This document shows positions 45,455 to 54,731 of a stretch of DNA of 62,394 bases, in pieces; within the stretch, counting starts at the first letter, position 1; each line of letters starts with the position of its first letter. Origin of the DNA: Phycisphaerales bacterium UBA2402 (GTDB lineage Bacteria > Planctomycetota > Phycisphaerae > Phycisphaerales > UBA1924); assembly GCA_002343715.1 (NCBI GenBank), contig DDSA01000106.1, forward strand, positions 1 through 62,394, read 5' to 3'. Under the pieces are notes generated by a model. The model made no database searches. It saw nothing but the letters and a program-made list of their open reading frames with translations, and was not told the DNA's origin. A program made the position numbers and the translations under genes.

Positions 45455-47864
45455 TGCCCAGTTGATCGAGCAACGTACGTGCAGTTCGCGTGCGGTCGTG
45501 TTCAGGCCCCAGCAGCCGCAATAGTCTTTCGTAGGCGATACGCGCGATCGGATCGGCTTCCTCACGCCGCCCGAGATCGATGAGTGTCTGCGACAGGTTG
45601 CACTCGAAGGCCCCCACCATCCAGTTCTCCTCGCCGAGCGCTTCCCGGGCCGTTTCCACGATCGCTCTGTACTCGGCCGCGGCCCGATCCCCCTCGCCGT
45701 GGCGCGAGAGCCAGCCCGCGTAGTTGCTCCGCAGGATCAGGCTGGTGCGGTGCGACGGCCCCAGCGTCTCGACCGCTCCCTCCGCCGCCTCGCGGAAGTA
45801 CGGCCCGGCCGCGGCGTCCTCTCCCTTGTTGCGGTAGAGCGTGCCCACGTTGCTCAGCACGCCCAGGGTCCGCTCGTGATGCGGACCGTTCACCCGGCGA
45901 CGAACCTCCAGCACGTGCAGCAGGATCGGCTCCGCTCTGGCGAGTTCGCCTCGGTTCATCAGGAGGTCCGCGTAGTTGTTGGCGGTGATGAGCGTCTGGG
46001 TGTGCTCAGGCCCCCAGATCCGCTCCGCATCGGCGTAGGCTGATTCCAACAGCGCGAGCGCCTCATCAAAGCGTCCTTGCACCTTGTACGCCGAGGCCAG
46101 GTTCACCGCCGTCATCTGAGACTCCGCCGTCTCTCCGCTCCCCACCCGGCGCTGCGCCGCCAGCACTTCTTCCAGCGCTGAAGTGGACTCCGCGATCTTT
46201 CCCTGGCGGTGATAGTTCATCGCCAGGTTATTGAGTGAGAGGATCGAGTCGGGGTCGTCCGTTCCCCGTATGCGCCTGTACGAATCCGCCACGTGGCGCT
46301 TGATCGGTTCGGCCTCGGCGGAACGGCCCAGTTCATCCAGGCATGTGCCCAGGATCGTGAGCGCATCGAGCGTTCGAGGATCATCCGGGCCACCCTGACG
46401 CGATCGCACCTCCACGAGTGTCTCGGCGATCGGCAATGCCTCCGATCCCCGCCCCAGTTCCGTCAGGCACGTAGCCTCGCCCCCGCGTGCTGTCAACCAT
46501 TCGTCCGACTCGGGCTCGAGGTGTGCCGCCGCCCGGCCCGCGGCTTGATGCCGCGCGAGGCCCTCCTCAAAGAGCCCGAGTTTCGTGTAACTGACGCCCA
46601 GCGCGTTCTGCACCGCCGCCAATGACCGGGGCCGATCGGCGAAGGCTTTGTCCGCCTGAATCGACGCCGCGGCGAGCACGTCCACCACTTTGACCTCACG
46701 CCCGTCCTTGCTCGGGTCGGGGCTGGTGAGCATGTCACGTACGAAGTCACTGACGGCCCGAGCCTTGTCGGCCTGATCGCGGGCCACATCCCGCTCGCGG
46801 GCGGCCTCTCGGGCCGCACGTACAGATACGAGCAGCGCCCCGCTTATAACCATCGCGAAGGCCGCACCGAACCAGGCCGCCTGTCGGTATCGCCGCGCAG
46901 CAACCCGCAGGGTGTACCACGCGCTGTCCCGCCTCGCCGCGATCGGCGCGCGGCGCAGATACGCGGCCAGGTCGTCCGCCAGCTCCGCCGCGGATTGGTA
47001 GCGGCGTTCCGGCTCCTTCGCCAGACACCGCAGCGCCACGGCGGAGAGGTCTTCGCCTACCGCGGGCACGATCGATCGGGGCGCGGCGGGCATCGCCGTG
47101 CGTATGGAATGGACCGCCGCGGCGAGCGAACCGCCGGTGTCGTAGGGCATCCGTCCGGTCAGCGCCTGGTACAGCATCACGCCCAGCGCGTACACATCGC
47201 TGCGCACATCGGCGGACTCCGCTTCATCGCCGGTCTGTTCCGGCGCGGCCCAGGGCAACGACCCGACAAACTGGCCGCTCCGAGTCACACCCTTCCCGGC
47301 ATCCTCGAATACGGACTTCGCCAAGCCGAAGTCCAGGATGCGTGGTTCGCCCGTGTCGTCCACGCGGATGTTGCCCGGTTTGAGGTCGCGGTGGATGATC
47401 CCGCGCTGGTGCGCGTACGCCACCGCGCGCACGATCTTCTCGAAGAGCACGACCCGCGCATCGAGTTCACCCACCGAGGCCGGCCCCGCGATAACGGCGT
47501 CGAGCGGTCGTCCCTCCACGTACTCCATGACCAGGAACGGCCAGCCTTCCGGCGTGACGCCGCTGTCGAAGACCCGCACGATGTTCGGGTGCCGCAGGCT
47601 CGCCGCCAGTTCGGCCTCTCGCTCGAAGCGGCGTCGATGCGACGGGCCGGCCAAAGAACCGGCGAGAAGCACCTTGATGGCCACGGTCTGTCGTGTAGTT
47701 CGCTGCTCCGCCGTATAGACAACGCCCTGCCCGCCCCGACGGAACTCCTGAAGGTTTTCGTACCCCGGCACGGAAGGTATTACGGGGGCATCTCGGCTCG
47801 CCAGACGCAGCAACTCGCGCTCGTCCTCGAACCAACTCGTGGCGCTGGGTGGGGCGGGTTGCAC
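45444..47864 (-). CDS. Transmembrane serine/threonine protein kinase with TPR repeats
   Basis: 806 residues. Kinase domain about 30-300: glycine loop FRRGGQGVVYTAEQ, lysine in TVAIKVLLAG, catalytic loop GIIHRDLKPGNIRVDDTGEP, DFG as RILDFGLAKSVFED, and APE as LPWAAPEQTGDEAESADVRS. One membrane helix at about 330 (AAWFGAAFAMVISGALLVSV). The rest is a row of TPR-like units (for example LFEEGLARHQAAGRAAAHLE; LDALTILGTCLDELGRSAEA; LLMNRGELARAEPILLHVLE), probably a protein-binding sensor. It starts 4 bases after the stop of an ECF sigma gene, so they are co-transcribed. This sigma plus kinase pairing is common in planctomycetes. Confidence 0.92.
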   Translation of the reverse strand: MQPAPPSATSWFEDERELLRLASRDAPVIPSVPGYENLQEFRRGGQGVVYTAEQRTTRQTVAIKVLLAGSLAGPSHRRRFEREAELAASLRHPNIVRVFDSGVTPEGWPFLVMEYVEGRPLDAVIAGPASVGELDARVVLFEKIVRAVAYAHQRGIIHRDLKPGNIRVDDTGEPRILDFGLAKSVFEDAGKGVTRSGQFVGSLPWAAPEQTGDEAESADVRSDVYALGVMLYQALTGRMPYDTGGSLAAAVHSIRTAMPAAPRSIVPAVGEDLSAVALRCLAKEPERRYQSAAELADDLAAYLRRAPIAARRDSAWYTLRVAARRYRQAAWFGAAFAMVISGALLVSVRAAREAARERDVARDQADKARAVSDFVRDMLTSPDPSKDGREVKVVDVLAAASIQADKAFADRPRSLAAVQNALGVSYTKLGLFEEGLARHQAAGRAAAHLEPESDEWLTARGGEATCLTELGRGSEALPIAETLVEVRSRQGGPDDPRTLDALTILGTCLDELGRSAEAEPIKRHVADSYRRIRGTDDPDSILSLNNLAMNYHRQGKIAESTSALEEVLAAQRRVGSGETAESQMTAVNLASAYKVQGRFDEALALLESAYADAERIWGPEHTQTLITANNYADLLMNRGELARAEPILLHVLEVRRRVNGPHHERTLGVLSNVGTLYRNKGEDAAAGPYFREAAEGAVETLGPSHRTSLILRSNYAGWLSRHGEGDRAAAEYRAIVETAREALGEENWMVGAFECNLSQTLIDLGRREEADPIARIAYERLLRLLGPEHDRTRTARTLLDQLGTTP

Positions 47865-47868
47865 CTGT

Positions 47869-48453
47869 TCATCCCTCTTCCGCGACCTGCGCCTCGATCA
47901 GCGCACTCAGCCTTTTCAGGATCCTGCTTTTGGACTGGTACACCGCGTCCACGCTCATGGAAAGGTCGCGTGCGATCCCCGCGGCATCGCGCCCGCCCAC
48001 GGCGTACATGGTGAACGCACTGCGGTCCTTCTCAGAAAACTCAACCTCGATCGTCGCCATGGCTCTGCGGAAGTGGTATTGCCGCCACTCATCCTCCCAG
48101 ACTTCTTCTTCATGCTCCTCGGACTCGTTCCCAGATTCCGACACACCAGTTAGGCCCGCTCCCGGAGGATTCTGACACATTCGCCGAGAAATCGCACGCA
48201 TGACGATTGTTTTGAGGTAGGACCGAAAACGCCCTTTCTCCGGGTCGTACCGGAACCCGGGCATCGACTTGGAGAGCGCGAGCAGCACTTCTTGTCGGAC
48301 GTCATCGGCATCCGCGATCTGCAAGCCGCGCCTTGCGCAGCACCCCCGTATCAAGTCCGCGTAGCGCGTACAGAACTCACCCCAGGCAGATTCATCATTT
48401 CCTTCGGTGAGGCGTGCAATTAGACTTGTATGTGTACGCGTTCCGGTGTACAT
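47869..48453 (-). CDS. ECF-type sigma factor paired with the Ser/Thr kinase
   Basis: 194 residues. Region 2: SAWGEFCTRYADLIRGCCAR, ADADDVRQEVLLALSKSMPG and GRFRSYLKTIVMRAISRRM. An acidic linker (SGNESEEHEEEVWEDEW) separates it from region 4: FSEKDRSAFTMYAVGGRDAA followed by the helix-turn-helix GIARDLSMSVDAVYQSKSRI. It is the first gene of a two-gene operon with the receptor kinase directly downstream. It is plausible that the kinase phosphorylates the sigma factor, as shown for some sigma/kinase pairs; this is inference. Confidence 0.88.
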   Translation of the reverse strand: MYTGTRTHTSLIARLTEGNDESAWGEFCTRYADLIRGCCARRGLQIADADDVRQEVLLALSKSMPGFRYDPEKGRFRSYLKTIVMRAISRRMCQNPPGAGLTGVSESGNESEEHEEEVWEDEWRQYHFRRAMATIEVEFSEKDRSAFTMYAVGGRDAAGIARDLSMSVDAVYQSKSRILKRLSALIEAQVAEEG

Positions 48454-48613
48454 TCAAAGATACAGATAGGTCATACGACATTGTTCTCGGGCACCGTTCG
48501 CACTTTCGTTTCAAGTTTCTTGTCAGACGTACGGCGCACGCGAACTAGACACTGGTATCGGTCAGGTCCGTTGGGGAGAATCGCCGCGAAACTCGACATA
48601 CGCGGCCAGTAAA

Positions 48614-48619
48614 AAGGAA
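48614..48619 (+). promoter_or_regulatory. Shine-Dalgarno of the large repeat protein
   Basis: AAGGAA lies 7 bases before the ATG at 48627 in an A-rich tract. The 173-base gap from the divergent sigma gene holds the promoters for both but no gene. Confidence 0.55.
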
Positions 48620-48626
48620 AAGTACG

Positions 48627-51600
48627 ATGTGCGCGCACAATGGTCCGGTAACGGCGGGGAAGAAATATGGCCGTTTGTTAGCCGCGGTGGCTGGGCTTTC
48701 GATCGGCCTGAGCAGCGCTTGTGCTCAGATGTCATGGATCGGCGGGACCGGGAGTTGGAACATCGCGTCGAACTGGACGCCGGCGAACGTGCCGGATAAC
48801 ACCGGCGAGACGGCGACGATCGGCGCGCTCGGCTCCTACGTGGTGTCGCTCACCGGCTCGGTCAATGTCGGCGCTGTCACGCTGACCAACCCGAACGGGC
48901 TACTCAACATCAACAACAGCCTCAACTTCGGGCTCGCCGGTGGTGGCTTGAGCAACGACAGCACCGTCACGATCAACCCCACCGCCGGATCGTCCGGCAC
49001 CTCGATCCAACTCCTGGCTTCGCAGCCGTGGAACGGCTCGGGCGCAGTCGTGCTCAACGCGAACGCCGGCAACCTCGAGACCGCCATCATCGGTTGGACC
49101 GGGGGTGGTGAATCCATTACACAAGGCGAAGGGCACTCGATCCTGGGCACCGGCCGCGTGTACACCTACCTCACCAACAACGGCACGGTGAATGCGAACG
49201 TCGCGGGCCGCACGCTCTGGCTCTCGAACCAGAGCAAGATCAACAACAATCTGTTCGCCGCGACCGGCGGCGGCACGCTGCTCATCACCACGCCGGTGGA
49301 CCAAACCGGCGGCGGCCGCATCGATGCCGATGGCGGCTCGCTGCGCCTCGGCGGCGGCTCATCCATCAGCGGCGGCTCGATCAATGTGTTCGGGGGCGGC
49401 GATGCCTCCACCAACCCCGGCGGCACGACCTGGTCGGGGGTCACGCTCACCGGGCCTTTCGGGATCACCAACAACACGCCCTTGTACGTCTCCAACAGCC
49501 TCACCAACAACGGCACGCTCACCATCAACCCCTCGGGCGGATCATCGAGCACGTTCCTCCAGTTGCTCAACAGTGTCGCCCTCAACGGGACGGGCGTGCT
49601 GGCGCTGAACGCCAACCCCGGGAACATCGAGACCGCCGTCATCACGTGGAGCGGCGGGGGCGAGGTGCTGACCCAGGCCGCGACACACACCATCCGCGGC
49701 TCGGGCCGCATTTACTCGCATCTGATCAACAACGGCAATGTGGATGCCGACATCTCGGGCCGCTCGCTGCTATTGAGCAACCAGGCCAAGACGAACAACA
49801 ACCTCATGACCGCTTCCGGCGGGGCGTTCCTCGACATCGCCTGCACCGTCACTCAGGGCCCCGGCGCGGCCATCCGGGCCATCAACGGCACGGCGCGGCA
49901 TTCGTCCGCGACCATCAACGGCGGATTTCTGAGCACGACGGGGACCGGCCTTCATCAAGTGACCGTTGGCTCGCGATGGAACAGCGTGACCCTCTCCGGT
50001 CTCGGTGCCGTCGAGAACAGCGTCTTCCTTCAACTGGCCGATGCGCTCACCCTCAACGGCACACTCACGGTCAACCGCACCGCCGGTTCCTCAAGCACAG
50101 GTCTCCAGGTGCTCAACAGCATGGGCATCGCGGGAGCGGGCACCATCGTGCTCAACGCCAACGCCGGCAATCTCGCAACCGCGAATATCACGTGGAACGG
50201 GGGTGGAGAGGTTCTCACGCTCGGCGCGAACCAGACCGTGCGGGGCACCGGGCAGGTCAACGTCAACACCACAAACAACGGCCTCATCCACGCCGACATC
50301 AGCAGCCGGACCCTGCAACTCCTCGGCCAGCCAAAGGTGAACAACGCGCTGATCCGGGCGAGCAACAACGCCACGCTCCTGGTCTCGGGCATCAGCATCA
50401 CGCAGGCCGCCGCGGCGGAGATTCTGGCGGACGCCGGGGCCGTCCAGTTCAGCGGGGCAACGGTCATCGGCGGCGGCGTGCGGGCGATCAACGGCGGGCT
50501 GTGCAGCATCACGGCAAACAGCCGTTTCGACGGAGTGACCGCGAGCGGCCCGCTCGAAGTGAACAACAGCACGAACCTCCAGTTGCACGCCAATCTGGTG
50601 AATAACGGTACGATCACCGTCAACCCGACCGCGGGCGGCAGCGGCACACTCCTTCAGGCCCTGAGTTCGCAGAACCTCGGCGGCACGGGCGAGGTCGTTC
50701 TCAACGCCAGCACCAACCTTGATACCGCCTACATCACATACAGCGGCGGAGGCGAAGTCCTGACGCACGCGGCAACACACACGATCCGCGGCACGGGGAA
50801 CATTCACGTCAATCTGCTCAACAACGGGCTTGTCAACGCCGACCGTGCCGGCAGGATTCTCTCCCTCCGGACCACGAACAAATCCAACAACGCCACGATG
50901 AAAGCCACCAACGGCGGCACGTTGTCGGTCAACGGCATTCTCATCTCGCAGTCCCCTGGCGCTCAACTCCTCGGGGACGGCGGGACCGTGCTCATCGCGG
51001 GGGGGCACATTGTCGGCGGTCACATGAACGCCATGAACGACGGGATGATTGATTTTTCCAGCAACAACAGAGCGGACGGGATCACGCTCGCCGGCCCGGC
51101 CCGTATCTTCAACGGATCGAGCCTCCAGATACACGCCAACCTCGTCAACAACGGCACGATCACCGTCAACCCGACCGCCGGCGGTAATGGAACATTCGTG
51201 CAGGCGCTTTCAACCCAGGGCCTGAACGGCACAGGCGAGGTCGTCCTGAATGCGAGCACCAATCTCGACACCGCCTACATCACCTACAACGGCGGAGGTG
51301 AAGTTCTCACGCACGCGGCGACGCACACCATCCGCGGCACGGGCCGAGTCTACGTCAGCCTCGCCAACGACGGCTTGGTGCACGCCGACCGCGATGCTCG
51401 AGTTCTGGAGTTGCTGGGCATCTCGAAGACCAACAACGCCACCATGAAGTCCTCCAACGGCGGCATCCTCGCCGTGACGAGCATCGGTCTTACTCAAGCC
51501 CCCACAGCGCAACTCCTCGGCGATGGAGGCTCAGTCAGAATCTTCGGAACCACGATCTCAGGAGGGCAGGTCAACGCCACCAACGGAGGTTTGAGCAGCG

Positions 51601-52430
51601 TCACGGGCAACAGCCGTTTCAACACCGTCTCGATTTCGGGACCGTTCCATGTGAACAACGGGGTCGCGTTGCAGATCGCCGACGGCCTTACGAACAACGG
51701 AACGATCACAGTCAACCCGAGCATGTCATCATCGGGCACCTTCATTCAAGTCCTCAACAGCCAGACTTTCGGCGGGTCCGGCGCGATCTATCTGAACGCT
51801 AACCCCGCTAACCTTGACACGGGCTACATCTTCTACAACGGAGCCGGCGAGGTTCTTATTAACGGCGAGGGCCACACCATCGGCGGCACCGGGAGAATCT
51901 ACGTCCGCACCCACAACAACGGCATCCTTTCGCCGGGGCGGCCCGGCAGCCCCATCGGCCTGCTCAACCTGCAGGGCGTAACAGACCTTTCCTTCGGCGC
52001 AACCGGCGAGTTCCACTGCCAGCTCGCCGGGTCCGGCGATGCCAACGCCGACCGCATCACCAGCTCCCGGCCCATCACGCTCGACGGTGTCTGCCGCGTG
52101 AGCATCGTGCCCCCCTTTGTCGCCAGCCGCGATGAATCGTGGACCATCATCACCGCGCCGAGCATCACCGGCGCCTTCGCCGAACTCGCCGCGCCGCCCG
52201 CCGTCAACGGCATCGGCTACCGCCTCGAGTACTTCTCCAACCGCGTCGTACTCCACGCCGTCTGCTACGCCGATGTGAACAACGACGGCGGTATCGACGG
52301 CGCCGATGTGCAGGCCTTCTACGACCTCTGGGAAGCCGGCGATCCCGTCAGCGACCTCAACAACGACGGTGGCATCGACGGCGCCGATGTGGAGGTCTTC
52401 TTCGAACTCTGGGAGGGCGGCGGCTGCTGA
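48627..52430 (+). CDS. Large exported beta-solenoid-like protein with six tandem repeats of about 182 residues
   Basis: 1267 residues. Export signal LLAAVAGLSIGLSSACAQ. The mature N-terminus MSWIGGTGSWNIASNWTPAN is shared in pattern with the 17.7 kb protein. Six units follow, each containing an NNGTxTxNPxxGxSGT-like start, then an LNxTGxVVLNA strand, a GGGEVLTxAATHTIRGTGxI block, and an N-x-A-x-M/L-K/x-xxNGG segment. The last unit passes into GGTGRIYVRTHNNGILSPGR, a terminator-like cap, then a Pro-rich end. C-terminal domain: DVNNDGGIDGADVQAFY and DLNNDGGIDGADVEVFF between Cys, ending GGGC. No enzyme motif. Probable role: surface fibre, adhesin or matrix protein (inference). Confidence 0.8.
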   Translation: MCAHNGPVTAGKKYGRLLAAVAGLSIGLSSACAQMSWIGGTGSWNIASNWTPANVPDNTGETATIGALGSYVVSLTGSVNVGAVTLTNPNGLLNINNSLNFGLAGGGLSNDSTVTINPTAGSSGTSIQLLASQPWNGSGAVVLNANAGNLETAIIGWTGGGESITQGEGHSILGTGRVYTYLTNNGTVNANVAGRTLWLSNQSKINNNLFAATGGGTLLITTPVDQTGGGRIDADGGSLRLGGGSSISGGSINVFGGGDASTNPGGTTWSGVTLTGPFGITNNTPLYVSNSLTNNGTLTINPSGGSSSTFLQLLNSVALNGTGVLALNANPGNIETAVITWSGGGEVLTQAATHTIRGSGRIYSHLINNGNVDADISGRSLLLSNQAKTNNNLMTASGGAFLDIACTVTQGPGAAIRAINGTARHSSATINGGFLSTTGTGLHQVTVGSRWNSVTLSGLGAVENSVFLQLADALTLNGTLTVNRTAGSSSTGLQVLNSMGIAGAGTIVLNANAGNLATANITWNGGGEVLTLGANQTVRGTGQVNVNTTNNGLIHADISSRTLQLLGQPKVNNALIRASNNATLLVSGISITQAAAAEILADAGAVQFSGATVIGGGVRAINGGLCSITANSRFDGVTASGPLEVNNSTNLQLHANLVNNGTITVNPTAGGSGTLLQALSSQNLGGTGEVVLNASTNLDTAYITYSGGGEVLTHAATHTIRGTGNIHVNLLNNGLVNADRAGRILSLRTTNKSNNATMKATNGGTLSVNGILISQSPGAQLLGDGGTVLIAGGHIVGGHMNAMNDGMIDFSSNNRADGITLAGPARIFNGSSLQIHANLVNNGTITVNPTAGGNGTFVQALSTQGLNGTGEVVLNASTNLDTAYITYNGGGEVLTHAATHTIRGTGRVYVSLANDGLVHADRDARVLELLGISKTNNATMKSSNGGILAVTSIGLTQAPTAQLLGDGGSVRIFGTTISGGQVNATNGGLSSVTGNSRFNTVSISGPFHVNNGVALQIADGLTNNGTITVNPSMSSSGTFIQVLNSQTFGGSGAIYLNANPANLDTGYIFYNGAGEVLINGEGHTIGGTGRIYVRTHNNGILSPGRPGSPIGLLNLQGVTDLSFGATGEFHCQLAGSGDANADRITSSRPITLDGVCRVSIVPPFVASRDESWTIITAPSITGAFAELAAPPAVNGIGYRLEYFSNRVVLHAVCYADVNNDGGIDGADVQAFYDLWEAGDPVSDLNNDGGIDGADVEVFFELWEGGGC
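48963..51950 (+). repeat. Six tandem in-frame coding repeats, period 546-552 bases
   Basis: The codons for T-x-T/x-x-N-P in each unit begin at 48963, 49515, 50061, 50610, 51156 and 51702, giving steps of 552, 546, 549, 546 and 546 bases. Units 4 and 5 are the most alike (VNNGTITVNPTAGG and LNASTNLDTAYITY occur in both), which suggests recent duplication or gene conversion. The first and last units are the most divergent. The right boundary is approximate. Confidence 0.85.
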
Positions 52431-52450
52431 CTTTACAACGAGGGTTCTTG

Positions 52451-53168
52451 CTATACGAGAATGCAGCATCGCATGGCAGGAAGGTCGAAGCAGGCGTGTC
52501 TGAGTTTCTCGCGGGTGGCCCGGTTGTGCGATTCGGCGGACCTGGCAATGTTGCGCTGGTGGTAGTTGATCAGCGCTGATACCTTCTCGAAGTATCTGAT
52601 GCGCACCTGATCGCCTTGCCAGAGGCTCCTGACCACGGTTGTGGCCGCGAGCTTCACCTGGCAGACGGTCAGGTGCTTTTCATTCCCCCCGGGGGCACCG
52701 CCAGTCGTTGATGTTCCTGCGCCAGGAAGAGGTGGCTCATGCTGGTGAGGATGAAGTGCAACATCATGGACCGGTAGGTGCGGACCTCGAAGTGACTCAG
52801 GCCCAGTTCGCTCTTTTCCTCCTGGAAGCACTTCTCCACGTGCCAGCGGCTGAACTCCACGTGCGGCTGTGCTTCCAAGGGGGTCACCCGCGGGGCGAGC
52901 AGGAACTCCTTGTCCATGCCGTAGCTGCATCGAAGGTCATCCACTCGAACACCACGCCGTTGCCGCGGCAGCGATCGAAGAGCTCCAACGCGTTGACCGC
53001 TTTGGTGGGATGGACCATGTCCTTGAGAACGGCCGGGATTGCTCTCAATAACCCCGTGAATATGCCCGCTTTCGAAGCTCGCCGCGGCCGCTTGCTCACG
53101 TGCTTGCACTTGTTGACCGAGGGCCGAGCACGAGTATGCATCGGCCGGAAGCCGCGTGAAGCGCACAA
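52451..53168 (-). pseudogene. Decayed IS701/IS4-type DDE transposase
   Basis: Three consecutive minus-strand reading frames each carry a piece of one transposase. The first ends NGVVFEWMTFDAA. The second has YGMDKEFLLAPRV, then FSRWHVEKCFQEEKSELGLS and HFEVRTYRSMMLHFILTSMS. The third has HLTVCQVKLAATTVVRSLWQ and INYHQRNIARSAESHNRATR. The W-x-V-E-x-C-F-Q-x-x-K-x-E-x-G-L string is typical of the C-terminal catalytic Glu region of IS701-family transposases. At least two frameshifts (near 52925 and 52680) and an apparent internal deletion between the FL and W-x-V-E segments disable it. The N-terminal half is absent. No terminal inverted repeats were found. Confidence 0.78.
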
Positions 53169-53696
53169 CTACTGAAGGGGCACGAGTTTGATCCGCGGCG
53201 CAATATCCCGCTGATAGTCCGGCTCATCAATCTGCACGACCGTCCAATCGGGCATCAGGACAAAGCGGCAGGCGGGCAGGTCGTGCTCGATCCTCTCTTC
53301 GATCCCGCCCCACCTCTCGCCCTTGCGCACCGCCCGAGATGGCACCGTCTGCACCACCAGCGGCAGATCCGTGTCGCTCGCGTTGATCGGAACTGTTCGC
53401 GAGAACTGCTCCAGCCCTTCGCCGGTGAACAGTTCAGAGTTCAAGACGGCATCGAGCGTCGGTGCAGCACCGGTGTCTCGCTGAATCTGTTGCGCTGTCA
53501 GCCCGATCGATTGGAGTCTGCCATGCACAAGCGCACGCACGACCGACTGTCGCATGGGCTGGAAAATCCAAAGCAGGCACTGCGTGAGCAGCAGAAGAAT
53601 GATCAAAGCCGGAAGCGACCAAGCGATAATGCGGCGGACTCTTTGTGCGCGTCCAGCATCCTGTGACGCGGCAACCCGCTGAGGTGCACCTTCCAT
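53169..53696 (-). CDS. Single-pass membrane protein of unknown function
   Basis: 175 residues from the ATG at 53696. A basic cytoplasmic start (QDAGRAQRVRRIIAWS) is followed by a strong membrane helix (LPALIILLLLTQCLLWIF). An extracytoplasmic part of about 120 residues comes next, with LQSIGLTAQQIQRDTGAAPT and ACRFVLMPDWTVVQIDEPDY. I do not recognise a family. It could be the remains or neighbour of whatever the adjacent IS element inserted into; its stop lies right at the IS remnant. The longer frame that begins upstream is antisense to the VIT/CCC1 gene and is not used. Confidence 0.5.
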   Translation of the reverse strand: MEGAPQRVAASQDAGRAQRVRRIIAWSLPALIILLLLTQCLLWIFQPMRQSVVRALVHGRLQSIGLTAQQIQRDTGAAPTLDAVLNSELFTGEGLEQFSRTVPINASDTDLPLVVQTVPSRAVRKGERWGGIEERIEHDLPACRFVLMPDWTVVQIDEPDYQRDIAPRIKLVPLQ

Positions 53697-53865
53697 CGGT
53701 TGATTATTGCTCCACCGCCCCCCTGAGCGTTCGCCCACAAGCGCCCCTGCCCGATGTTGGTCCTGACGCCAGGCACTGCTCGGCTGCAGCACATCGGGCC
53801 AGGATCGCGGGACGTGGGCGGTCCTCGCACACGCACTACCCAGCCGGCGGTACCCTTTGTAAACC

Positions 53866-54555
53866 ATGAGGCACACCGAATCCCACCGATCCCACCGCAT
53901 CGGCTGGCTCCGCGCCGCCGTGCTGGGTGCCAACGACGGCATCGTCTCGACCGCGAGCCTGATTGTCGGCGTGGCCGCGGCCGATACCGAGCGCAGCGGG
54001 ATCCTCGTCGCGGGGCTTGCGGGGCTGGTCGCCGGCGCGATGTCGATGGCCGCCGGGGAGTATGTTTCCGTCAGTTCGCAGGCCGACACAGAGGGCGCGG
54101 ATCTGGCGCGCGAGCGGCACGAGTTGGCCACACAGCCCGAGAGCGAGCACGCCGAACTCACGGCCATCTACGTCAAACGCGGGCTCGACGAGAAGCTCGC
54201 GGGCGAGGTTGCGACGCAGCTCATGGCCAAGGACGCGCTCACGGCCCACGCCCGAGACGAACTGGGCATCACCGAGGAGCTTGCGGCGAGGCCGGTGCAG
54301 GCGGCGTTCGCGTCGGCCGGCACGTTCACGATCGGTGCCGCGTTACCGCTGCTCCTTGTTCCGGCCTTGCCCAAGGCGTGGCTCGTGTTGGGCGTCTCGA
54401 TCGCCTCGCTGGGCTTCCTGGCACTGCTCGGGTCGATCGCCGCCCGCGCCGGCGGCTCGCCGGTCCTCAAATCCGCAGCCCGCGTGACCTTCTGGGGTGC
54501 ACTCGCGATGGGACTCACGGCGGGCGTCGGCGCGCTGTTTGGCGCACGGCTGTAG
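53866..54555 (+). CDS. VIT1/CCC1-family iron/manganese transporter
   Basis: 229 residues. N-terminal pair of helices with the signature LRAAVLGANDGIVSTASLIV followed by AGAMSMAAGEYVSVSSQADT. These contain the Asp/Glu/Met residues of the transport path. The cytoplasmic metal-binding-like helices (HAELTAIYVKRGLDEKLAGE and MAKDALTAHARDELG) follow, then three C-terminal helices (GALPLL-type AALPLLLVPALPKAWLVLGV; SIASLGFLALLGSIAA; FWGALAMGLTAGVGALFG). The family moves Fe(II) or Mn(II) out of the cytoplasm or into a compartment. No regulator is adjacent. It precedes recQ on the same strand. Confidence 0.9.
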   Translation: MRHTESHRSHRIGWLRAAVLGANDGIVSTASLIVGVAAADTERSGILVAGLAGLVAGAMSMAAGEYVSVSSQADTEGADLARERHELATQPESEHAELTAIYVKRGLDEKLAGEVATQLMAKDALTAHARDELGITEELAARPVQAAFASAGTFTIGAALPLLLVPALPKAWLVLGVSIASLGFLALLGSIAARAGGSPVLKSAARVTFWGALAMGLTAGVGALFGARL

Positions 54556-54673
54556 CCCGACGCGGTCGGCCGTCGCCCACGATATCTTCCAACGGCACCC
54601 CACCTCTCACCGAATGTTCTACTTCTCGTTGGAGTACCGAGCATACCGCCACGTATCACACCAACGCACATCA

Positions 54674-54705
54674 ACGCGGCGGGGGCCGACCACCCCCCGC
54701 CGCGT
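54674..54705 (+). terminator. Strong GC hairpin between VIT/CCC1 gene and recQ
   Basis: ACGCGGCGGGGG (54674-54685) pairs perfectly with CCCCCGCCGCGT (54694-54705), 12 base pairs with an 8-base loop. The next bases are GTTTCGTCTCTT, moderately T-rich. It lies about 120 bases after the VIT/CCC1 stop and 26 bases before the recQ GTG. It may terminate the first gene, or regulate recQ expression. Confidence 0.5.
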
Positions 54706-54731
54706 GTTTCGTCTCTTCGTACGCTTGGGCC

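Noticed and set aside
48963..51950. Possible CRISPR-like array
   Set aside because: Repeats are 546-552 bases, coding and in frame, without short identical direct repeats or unique spacers.
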